From Bicyclus anynana (Eukaryota; Arthropoda; Insecta; Lepidoptera; Nymphalidae), in assembly GCF_947172395.1 (NCBI RefSeq), contig NC_069106.1:6262001-6326000 (forward strand): a stretch of 64,000 bases of DNA, given 5' to 3'. Position numbers and translations under genes: made by a program. Below are positions 43,813 to 54,300 of the stretch, in pieces (within the stretch, counting starts at the first letter, position 1; each line of letters starts with the position of its first letter). A model generated the notes under the pieces. That model had not been told where the DNA came from. It searched no databases and saw only the letters and a program-made list of their open reading frames with translations.

Positions 43813-44245
43813 CCGCAGGTTTCCTAATTTAATTCCAAACCAAATAAACTTGTCAAAATGACCTTATCATACTTAGAATAAGTCGTCGTAGATCGCTACA
43901 TTCGTAGATAAGGCACTAAATAAAAAAACACAATAAATGTATTTAATCATATTTATTGCGGAAGCTTCAATATACCTAATTTTAGTTAATTTAATAAAAT
44001 ATACAACTTTTACACACTGTTCCCGTAATATTGATTACAAATGTCATGATTTTATCAGAAAATTAAATAACCTTGTTAATAATAAATAGTGTTCATATGA
44101 TAATGGAACGCTTGCGTGCGATAGCTGACTTTGCGCGTAATGCGTTTACTTTGTTATTGTACATATACTCGTAGTAAGTCCAATGCTAATATCATCGCTC
44201 ATTAAAGCCATCTGCACCAGATTATGACTTTCCATACGCAATATA

Positions 44246-44498
44246 TACAGGTGTCCCGTAAATAGTACGGCATACTTTATATCTATAGGGTGATAACTAT
44301 TAAAATAACGCAATATATTATATTAGACGATATTTTACGGTTTTTAAGTTATATTGATGTTTGTACAAAATACGAAAATCCCTACCATTAGTGCAAATTT
44401 AGTGATACCATGTGCTAAGGAATTTTTAGGTACGACTAAATAGTACTCGTTGTACATTGAACATTGTAAGTCGTAATATTTACGGAACATCCTATGTA
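44246..44498. mobile_element. Mariner-like MITE (ACAGGTGTCCCGTAAAT)
   Basis: Left TACAGGTGTCCCGTAAATA and right TATTTACGGAACATCCTATG form diverged TIRs. 253 bp, no ORF. Similar ends at 49894-50461. Confidence 0.65.
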
Positions 44499-44669
44499 TA
44501 GCATTACCGGATCGCAGCACTTAGAGGTAGAGTTTCGGTTACTAAAGTAATCAAAATCGATGTGAAATATTTATCCACAGACATTAAAAAAAGGTAATTT
44601 TACAAATAAAAATACTCGTAATTTAAAGTTGTTACTAAATTAATGTACAATACATTTGATTGCAGTTCG

Positions 44670-44754
44670 TGCGCTATAGCATGGTGCTCCATGCTATAGC
44701 GCAATGAAGAGTGAAACTAACTCTCACCTGCTGGTGAGAGTTAGTTTCACTCTT
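44670..44754. other. Two adjacent perfect hairpins, both with TGCT loops
   Basis: 44670-44684/44689-44703 form a 15-bp perfect stem with loop TGCT (44685-44688). 44707-44728/44733-44754 form a 22-bp perfect stem, also with loop TGCT (44729-44732). Only three bases separate them. A single-arm relative (CCATGCTACAGCGCA) lies at 44815-44829. Confidence 0.95.
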
Positions 44755-45096
44755 AAAAGTTTGTCGCGATATTAGTAGGTATTATGAACGTCATAAGACA
44801 ACTGTCACTCACCCCATGCTACAGCGCACATAGTATAGAACTTAAAACAATTAGATATAATCTGTTGAATAACATTTAAAATAACATAAAATAGTTTAAA
44901 AAATTAAAAAACACGCTTTTAGCACGCACTAAAAATTACAAAATAGCCAATTCGCCATCTTGGATGTCCGTCATGTTGGATTTAAGTCACGTGACAATTT
45001 TTTTCGATTTATTTACATACAGAGTTAGTTACAAGTGAAGCTAATGAAAGCGTGTTAAAAACAATAAGTACGTCATGATTTTAAATAATTTGTTTG
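44755..45096. other. No gene recognised
   Basis: 44940-45060 shares blocks with 30610-30790 in reverse (TAGTTACAAGTGAAGCTAAT and the CCATCTTGG region), pointing to an unclassified repeat. No coding signal. Confidence 0.5.
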
Positions 45097-45205
45097 TAGC
45101 CAGTATTCTTGCCACCATTCCACGTGGGCATGATTTGTATAGTTATTAGGATAAGTTAGCTTAAGTTCCTTATTGTATTCTTTCTCAATAAAAAAAAAAA
45201 AAAAT
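45097..45205 (+). mobile_element. Retroelement 3' end with AATAAA and poly-A
   Basis: Starts GCCAGTATTCTTGCCACCAT and ends CTCAATAAAAAAAAAAAAA. Matches the minus strand of 32800-32900, so both are 3' ends of one polyadenylated retroelement family. Confidence 0.75.
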
Positions 45206-45697
45206 TTGTTTGTTAATAAGCTATCTACATCGAGTTTGGCTTTAGTAAGTAGGTAATTATAATGAATTTAAAAGAAATTATTAAGTTAAAGTTTACAAAA
45301 ATATGTATGTTTGCTGATTAAATTTGACCAATGATCACAACGTGGGTGCCAGATGGCTCTAATGAGCAATGAACCTAAAATGTAGGACATTTCTTTTTTT
45401 TATTCATTGGATATTATTATTTATTTTTACAAAAATATGTGCATTTACTGAATTAGCTTAAACAATTATTAATAGTTAATATCAATTTATGTGACTTTAG
45501 ATTTTTTTAAATAAAATTTTATAGTTGTTGAATTAATTAATTTGGTGTACAAAGTGAAGCGACAGGTTTTTTACACGTTATTACTATGTCAATGTAAATA
45601 TAGCTTAAATGTATTTAACTGTATTTGTGTAAGTCTAAGATTCGTATTAGAAACGACCTTCACCCATCTGTTCAATGGATTAAAACTTTATATCAAA
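45206..45697. other. No gene recognised
   Basis: AT-rich intergenic spacer. The open frame 45542-45739 runs into the Helitron end and has no motif. Confidence 0.55.
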
Positions 45698-45859
45698 CTA
45701 GCAGGCGCAGGTTTCACCTGCGTGGTTCCCGTCCCGTAGGAATATGGGAATAAAATATAGCCCACAGTGAAAGAATTTTTCAAATCGGTTCAGTAGTTCC
45801 AGAGCCTATTCAAAACAAACGAACAACCAAATATTTCCTATTTATAATATAAGTATAGA
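45698..45859 (-). mobile_element. Helitron-like family B, internally deleted
   Basis: The plus strand starts CTAGCAGGCGCAGGTTTCACC and ends TATAATATAAGTATAGA. Confidence 0.65.
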
Positions 45860-45924
45860 TTTAGTAAATCCTGGCCAAACTATCATGGTTAATAATAGTT
45901 GGGCTAGGAAATTTCTAGGCAACC

Positions 45925-46170
45925 TCATCATTATCAAGCCATCGGCTCACTGCTGAACTCGAGTCTCTCTCATAGTTAGGCCAATAGTCCACCACGGTGG
46001 CTCAATGCGGATTGGCAAACTTCACACACGCAAAGAATTAAGAAAATTCTCAGGTATTCTTAAAATGCACACAAATGAAAAGTTGGAGGTGCATTTTAAG
46101 GTGAACGGATTCGAACTCACACCCTCCGGAATGGGAGGCAGAGGTCACATCCACTGAGATATCACGGCTA
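45925..46170 (-). mobile_element. SINE family A
   Basis: Minus-strand copy with a deletion in the middle; head at the right (GATATCACGGCTATT in reverse). Confidence 0.8.
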
Positions 46171-46489
46171 TTAGGAAACCTACTCACAATATATTTTTTA
46201 ACGAACTAAATTTGATATAAAACACTTTTCATCCATTAAACAGATGGGTGAGGGTGGTTTCTAATTCGCACCTTTTACTATAAGGGTCGTAGCCCACTAA
46301 AGCGACACAGCAGTATGCTACAGTAGCAAAATACTCACTACCTTTTAGTTTAAAAAGCTACAAAATCATAAAATGCTCGTATTATACATTCATATAAAAT
46401 ACTTAGGTATATTTTAATCTTAATATTTGTCTAATTGACTAAAAAGTAATATTTTCTAATTTTTTTTTGGGGAGATTACAAACATCGCT

Positions 46490-46700
46490 ACAGCTTGGCT
46501 AGTTCGTTCGTAACACTCTCGATGGTTCGCGCAGGCCGGGTGGCGTGTAGCAATGAATGAAAAATCCACGACTGATGCACCTCACTTCCCCCACCCGCGC
46601 AATCTTTCCCCCCGTCGCCCGCATATCATGGGAGTGTAATCAACGAACCTGCCAATCTATACATTCACTAAGCTCATTGTTACAAAAAGAACCGACAAGC
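46490..46700 (+). repeat. Interspersed repeat shared with 12388-12490
   Basis: CTAGTTCGTTCGTAACACTC through TGATGCACCTCACTTCCCC. Class unknown. Confidence 0.6.
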
Positions 46701-46938
46701 CTTCCAATGTGGCTTCGCGCGCCACCTATTATTCAATTGTTGTACTAATTTATAATTTTAAGTCAGCTTAAGTACAGACCCTCTATCTCAACACATACAA
46801 CAAAACAACACTTTTATCCCTAGTATGGAATGACATAACTCTTCATAGAAATTGACATAAAAAGAACTTTTCCGATAAAAGGTAACAAGAAAAAAGAAAA
46901 AGAAGAACAAAGAATAACAGAGAAAACTCTTTCATTAT

Positions 46939-46948
46939 TTTATTTATT
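46939..46948 (-). terminator. Candidate polyadenylation signals of htt
   Basis: Two overlapping AATAAA hexamers on the minus strand, about 950 bases past the htt stop codon. If used, the tandem array 46990-47880 would lie within the 3' UTR. Untested; other signals may be used. Confidence 0.35.
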
Positions 46949-46989
46949 ACATAAAATTAAAAGTAATCAAAGACAACTGAATATATTAT

Positions 46990-47880
46990 AACAATAGATA
47001 CAATAGATCAATGACAAACACTTAAATGACAAAACAGATGACAAACATTACGTCAAATCATTTAATATGTCTTTCCCCTCACTATGTTTCCACAATAATA
47101 CCAATTGACATATTACTGTTTATAATTATTTAGAACGTAAACAAATTCTACGAAAATTGGTATTACGGCAAACAAAGGAAACCTTGTAGTATTTTGATTC
47201 TGAAAGACACATTTGACAGCTGTCAAACATTATGTCGAATTAGATAGATGTAATTCCACTATAACAAAGTCTACGCAAGTATCTACTAAGGAAAACACAG
47301 GAAGCCTTGTTTTAAACAACCTCTCGAATGACAAACAATTGAATGACTAAACAGCTGTCATACATTGCATCAAATAGTTTAATGTGTCACTGCCCTCGCA
47401 TTGCTTATACAATAAGTCGAATTAGTTAGAATGTTATTCCACTATAAACAAATTCTACGCAAGTATCTACTAAGGCAAACAAAGGAAGCCTTGCTTTAAA
47501 CAACCTCTCGAATGACAAACAATTGAATGACTAAACAGCTGTCAAACATTGCATCAAATAGTTTAAAGTGTCACTGCCCTCGCATATCTCCTACAATAAG
47601 TCGAATTAGTTAGAATGTAATTCCACTATAAACAAATTCTACGCCAGTATCTACTAAGGCAAACACAGGAATCCTTGTTTTAAACAACCTCTCGAATGAC
47701 AAACAATTGAATGACTAAACAGCTGTCAAACATTTCATCAAATAGTTTAATGTGTCACTGCCCTCGCATAGCTCCTACAATAAGTCGAATTAGAATGTAA
47801 TTCTACTATAAACAAATTCTACGCCAGTATCTACTAAGGCAAACACAGGAAGCCTTGTTTTAAACAACCTCTCGAATGTC
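46990..47880 (-). repeat. Tandem array of htt terminal-exon copies
   Basis: Three good units start at 47321, 47505 and 47689 (periods 184 and 184). The next unit start, 47869 (180 later), runs into the authentic exon end at 47895-48030. Two diverged units precede (46990-47209, 47210-47320). Read on the minus strand, units keep a frame resembling the real C-terminus: real ELCDGNDTFNDLMQCLTAV-stop versus copy ELCEGSDTLNYLMKCLTAV-stop. They are downstream of the true stop codon. Confidence 0.85.
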
Positions 47881-47894
47881 AAACAATTGAATGA

Positions 47895-48305
47895 CTAAAC
47901 AGCTGTCAAACATTGCATCAAATCATTAAATGTATCATTGCCATCGCATAGCTCCTTCAATCTTTCCAATTGACATACCGTGTAGTTAGAATGTAAAGCG
48001 ACTATACACAAAAGCCTACGATCGGAGAACGTCATATTACCTGCACATTTTTCAACAAAATCGGCAAAAACTCCCCAATTTTGGGCACTTTCGCTACATT
48101 TGTGAAGACCCACCCTAAATATGTGGTAGGACAAAGGGCTTATTGATCGTATGAACTGGTTTGAACTGGCTGAAACTAGTAATGTTAGTAGACAGTATGG
48201 AAGTAACTTCGTGGATATTTTTCCGGATAGCAAATGGCAAAGCGCTTCGAATATCCATCCGCTGAGTACTGGCAGTTGGTCTTGAGCGACTGAAGCTTCG
48301 AATAC
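47895..48305 (-). CDS. htt: htt terminal exon i
   Basis: 411 bp, 136 codons and stop TAG at 47895-47897. Acceptor TTTTTACAG. Ends DLMQCLTAV. The last ~135 bp are homologous to each unit of the downstream tandem array. Confidence 0.85.
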   Translation of the reverse strand, partial: VFEASVAQDQLPVLSGWIFEALCHLLSGKISTKLLPYCLLTLLVSASSNQFIRSISPLSYHIFRVGLHKCSESAQNWGVFADFVEKCAGNMTFSDRRLLCIVALHSNYTVCQLERLKELCDGNDTFNDLMQCLTAV

Positions 48306-51300
48306 CTGTAAAAATAAATTAACTTAAATAATTAATTCACTTTAAATAATTAATTAATTGGTAGTTTATGTACGCCTTTAATAGGCAATACATAGTAATT
48401 CGAGCTTAACTTTTGTCATACTTTTCCCACGTTGTAAACAAATAAATGGTTTATTTAATAATGGGGATGATGACTAGGTTCGAATATATTGATTTTTAAG
48501 AGACATTCGGGTATATAATGTCAATGTTAACTAATTTATACATAAAAAGTAAAGATTGTCTGGATATTTGCAAAATAATAAAGATTATAAAATTTCAAAA
48601 TCTACTAAAAATCTTTTATCGTAATTAGATGAAAATTCATACAGTTTTAGCTTCCTTACATTAAATGTGACATTTTTCAACAAATCAACTATAAACATAA
48701 ACGCACAAATAACAAAGATATTAATATTTTTTATGAAAGCCCATACAAATCTAACGATAATTATGATCTACGGCGTCACTAAATCGTGCCATTTTGTATG
48801 GGGCGTTTTTCAGGGATCCGCGGCAGCGCAGCAAATCTGACCCTTTAAATCCCTGTAGCTCCGAAAGTAATGATCGCAGATACCCTGTTACTTTTACAAA
48901 ATTGCTTTACTATTACCATACTTCTAATTTATATACAACTAGCCGACGCCGCGCGGTTTCACCCGCGTGGTTCCTGTTCCCGTAGGAATATGAGGATAAT
49001 GTATAGCCTATAGCCTTCGTCGATAAATGGGCTATCTAACACTGAAAGAATTTTTGAAATCGGACCAGTAGTTCCTGAGATTAGCGCGTTCAATCAAACA
49101 AACAAACAAACAAACAAACTCTTCAGCTTTATAATATTAGTATAGATTAAAAAAAACTGCCATCATCCCTATTGTATCAAGTAGTATAATGTAGTATAAT
49201 TTTTTTTTTGCATACACAAAATAAAGACTTTCAATATTGCTATCCGTAGATATTATTACTTATTATATTGGTACTTCCAGTAAAAATAATCAAAATAGAT
49301 AGAGAGACAGAAAAGAAGAGAGTAAGAGAACACAAAAAAAGAGATTAAGTTTTTTAAAATAAATAACTTACTTCAAAAACAATTTCCGCGTTAAGCACCG
49401 AACATTCCATCCATCTATCCCTTTGGCTCAATACCGCCATCTTCTTCTTCTCCGTCTCTTTGCAGCACTCTAGATACTCTATGACGACTCTACTCAAAGT
49501 CGCCGCCGGCGGCAGTGTCTCCCTCAAAAAGTATTTCAAAGCAGAGGCTACAATATTTTTGTTCTCTCTGTGTTTGCACTGACGGAGTATTTTGTAGAGT
49601 AGGGTTATTCTTTCCATAGAGTTCATTAGTATGTCTGGATCCATGTTTGAAACGTCAGATTCTAGTTTTGGACTTATCAATCTGTTGTCAGCTGTAATAA
49701 AAAATAATAGTAACTTTGTTTGATATCCTGTCCCCATTCCTATCTTATATAATAAGTAAATAATATTAGAAACGTGAGAGTTTATCTCTTATGTTACCTT
49801 TAAGCCGATTCTGTTGCATTTTGGTAGAGAAAAATTTTAACTTGGGGTGTTTTTTGTCCTTGTTCTAAAATCTACGGTACATAGACATACTATGCAGGGT
49901 GTCCCGTAATTAATAGATAAATCGCAAATGGTAGATACACCACATCATCATTATCAACCCATATTAGGCTCACTGCTGAGCTCGAGTCTCCTCTCCGAAT
50001 GAGAAGGTTTAGGCCAATAGTCCACCACGCTGGCCCAATGTGAATTGGCAGACTTCACACACGCAGAGAATTGATAAAATTCCTAGTATGCAGGTTTCCT
50101 CACGATGTTTTCCTTCATTTTAATTTCTATAATGCACACAACTGAAAAGTTGGAGGTGCATGCCCCGGACCGGATTCGAACCCACACCCTCCGGAGTCGG
50201 AGGCAAAGGTCATATCCACTGAGCTATCACGATACACACACATACACCACATAATTAACTAAAACTAATTCGAATAGTTTTGAAAAATCCCTAGGGTGAC
50301 CAAATTTTATTTTTCGCAAGTAAGCAGATATTGTAAAACATTTTAAAAAGAAAGTTGACCCACCAAAGAAAAATTGGTGCACACTTTAATTTTTATTTCT
50401 TGTGTTGAAAATTCAGCACCTCCCATTTGATTTAATCCCTCAATTACGGGACATCCTGTATAATGTACATACAACGTTATTAGAAGTAACCTAGCAAACA
50501 AAATTTTTCGAGTTAAATATACTTCTTACCTGAGAATAAGTGGACCATCAAAATCCGCACCGCATGATTCTCCGAATACTTCTTCATATTCTCAATATCC
50601 AGCAACTTCTCAATCACTATGTTCTTCAGATCTTTCGGCAATACTTGTTGACGAAGGACCGATGTTATTCCCTGTTGTTGTTAAATTATGATAAAAGATT
50701 TCTGAGAAAAACATTATTATTTTCTGTAAAATAAACTCTGACATTCACGCGCGCTACGCGAACGTGGACTGTGACGTCGAAAGATACTTTTTTAACGGAT
50801 ATCTAAACTTACTTTTTTATGGTCACTTTTTGGACGAACCAGTAATACAATACACATAAAATAAATGAAATTGTGAGCATGAATCATCGATCTCTTATTA
50901 AAAAGTGCATGCACAATCAGCGATCAAAAAACTTTTTTACTTAATGAGTGCCATACACAACTTCTTGGCACTCAATTCAAGTAGTCGCATTTGCAAATTC
51001 AACCTTAAACTCAATCCTTAAGATGGAATTTGCTCTGTATTTCGGATTTTATACAAATACTAGCTGAGGCCGCGCGGTTTCACCCACGTAGTTACCTTTC
51101 CCGTAGGAATACGGCTATCTAACACTGAAAGAATTTTTCAAATCGGACCAGTAGTTCCTGAGATTAGCGCGTTCAATCAAACAAACAAACTTTTCAGCTG
51201 TATATATTAGTATAGAGTATAAATTGGACTACATTTAAAGGCCTTCAGGTATTATTTTCGTTACCAATAAAACTGTCAAAGCAAAAATGGCCAGTTTTAA

Positions 51301-54300
51301 GTGAAAATTTCTACATGATTGTGCGTCCTTTTATTATAAGAGGTCCAATGGCACCAATAACAAATATGTACGAAGAAAAATATAATAGCCTCAATTCAAA
51401 AGACATTCACATATACTACATTGGTCTACATATTGCTCTCTTTCATCCCATCAGCATCCCAAGAAAAAGAGTGATATTTTAGTAAATACAGCTCAGGCAG
51501 AACGATATGTAGACAAACTTATCTCGTAAGCTGGGATGTTTCCTCGAAAGTTCAGTTTTTACCTTAACGACTAAATCAGCACAGTAATGTCTGGGGTTGT
51601 TCACCACAAAATCTACCGCGGTGTTCATCAGGTCAGGATGTCCAAGTTCCACTAGAGTAAACAATACCGCCCAATACAGACTCTGCTCGTGGAGAGATAG
51701 TCTGAAAAGAAAAATATTATGCTATTAAGACTTGCCTGGTGGGACCCGAAGGCAGAACGACTTCCCACTTCTGAGACTCTAACCTCGGCTAAGAGGGCCT
51801 TTCGAAAAGAGAAAAACGAGTGGTAGAGTACATCTATTATACTCGAAGGTCATTATCATCACATGCCCTCTTCAAACTGAAGTTTGGCGATCAGTAGGAG
51901 AAAACTTTTCCGATCACTTGAAATATTATTGAGCTAACTGTGATTATTTTTGGTCCACTCACACATCAGCGTGCGCTTAAGGTTTGCTCTCTCCAGCACT
52001 TGCACATTTGAGACAAAATATCCACGAGATTTTAAGCATTTTCTTTAATCCCCACATCTGAAATGCTCGCAACCGTCGACAGGCAGTCTGTTTTCAGGAC
52101 CCACGTATTATGAACTTACTTGAAATTACAATTCAAATGTGACACAGTGGTCTGCAACAAATTGAGACTTAAGTCTCTTGGCTATTTGTCAACTCATTTC
52201 GTTTAATATAGCACATAGGCTACTATAGTCAAGATATTCCTACAAGAATTGGACTACACGAGCGAAAGCTTTCTTTTTCTAATTGTTTAAGTGCCGTAGG
52301 CTCTTTAATGGGACGTCAGCGCCCAGTGGTGTCATAGGGTGATTTGGGCGAGCGCAGAAGCATTAACTGTTGGGACCAGAAGGCATAATCAAAAGAGATA
52401 GGCGTAACAACTCTCTGAGGGTGTCAATGAGACTCGGACTTCAGCTTAAACGGTCGTTCGGGAAAGGAAAAATTAGTGGTACAGTACAGCTAGTGTAGAT
52501 AAATATGAAGTAAATTGAAATTCCAATTCAAATGTGACACAGTAGTCTGTAACAACTACGTGACAGCCTCTAGATGCTCTAGAGACTTTAAAAGTCTCTT
52601 GGCTATTTGTCAACTCGTTTCGTTTACTTTAGCACATGGACTATAGTCTAATACAGCAAATGGACTAATTTGTATCCCACGAGAATGGGATTTACACGAA
52701 TAAAACCTATTTACTTTGATTGTGTGAACGCCGTAGACTCTTTAATGGGACGTCAGCGCTAAGCGGCGTCACCGGGGAATTTGAGCGAGCGCAGAACTAT
52801 CTCCCGATGGGGTCCGAAGGCATAATCAAGAGATAGGCGGAACGACTTTTTGAGGACGTCTCTGAGGCTCCAACCTCGGCTTAAAGGGTCGTTCGGGAAA
52901 GGAAAATCGAGTTTTAGACAACAGCTAGTGTAGGTAAATATGAACTTACTTGAAATTACATTTCAAATGTGACACAGTGGTCTGCAACAACTGCGTAACA
53001 GCCTCCGGCTGCGTGACCTGCGCGTACTGAGTCAGCTGCAGCAACCAGCCGCGCAGCGCCGCTTGCCGAAGTGGAGGGAAACTGGAGCTTAGAGACTTTA
53101 GCAGCTTTTCGTGGACATTTGTCAACTCCTGTACAAAAATTCTCCAATTAATAATCCATTATCATCATCATTGGCAACTCATATTCGGCTCACTATTATA
53201 ACACAAGTCTCCTCTCAGAATGGGTTAGGCCAATGCATATAGGCAGACTTCACACACCTAGAGAATTAAGAAAATTCTCAGGTAAGCAGGTTTCTTCGCC
53301 ATGTTTTCCCTTCACCGTTTCAAAATTTCAGAGCGTCGGAACGAGATAATGTACCACGCAATTTGTAGGATTGTGGCTGTTAAGTATAACTCTTAATTAA
53401 GCAACAGTAAAAAAACATCTGGTTAGTAACAACTTTTGTTACTCTACCTCCTCTCAACTTGTATCAATAACGAGGTTATTAAAAGTTGTAACGAGCTGTT
53501 TTTTTTACTGTTGCTTAATTAATAGTTATACAATTTAACAGCTACATTATCATACAAATTGCGTGGTACATAATCTCGTTCCGACGATCTGAAATTTTCA
53601 TTTCCTGGTAACTCAGTTAGTTACCAGAATCGAGCTCAATAAGTTGATCGATGAAGCAAGATCAATAAGTTGATCGTCTCATCGAGATGAAGCTACTCAC
53701 GAAAAATTAGCTTGTTAGTAATCAGGTATGCAAAATGTCCTAGGGATCTCTGACTATGGAGAATGTTCACTATTTTCAAATGTTAGATTTCTGTATCCTC
53801 CGTTGAAAATATTAAATACTCGTGAAAGAATTATTTCGATATGTTAATTAGTTCTCAAGATATAAGCGTTTAATGTGCGAGACGCCAGCGTACAACACAT
53901 GCACGGCCCTTACATGCAATTTCGTACTTATGCCTTACCTACTGACTAGCTAATGGCTAACCATTATGCTTAGTTCGGAGTACTTTAGTATTTTAGTAGA
54001 GTACGAACAATTTTTGGATATACCGCCCAAAAATCGTTCGTACTACGATACGCACGCAATACGATGACGTCACGTACAATATCGCGACTGTTAGCGGGAG
54101 TCGATATTTATGCGAACTTTGAATGCATGTAAACTATTTGGTACTAGCGGACGACCGCGCCTTCGTCCGGGTGTAATTTAGTTTTTTACAAATCCCTTAG
54201 GAACCATGGATTTTTTCGGGATAAAAAGTAGCCTATGTGTTAATCCATGCTATAATAAATCTCAATACCAAGTTTCAGCTAATTCGGTTAAGTAGTCGAG

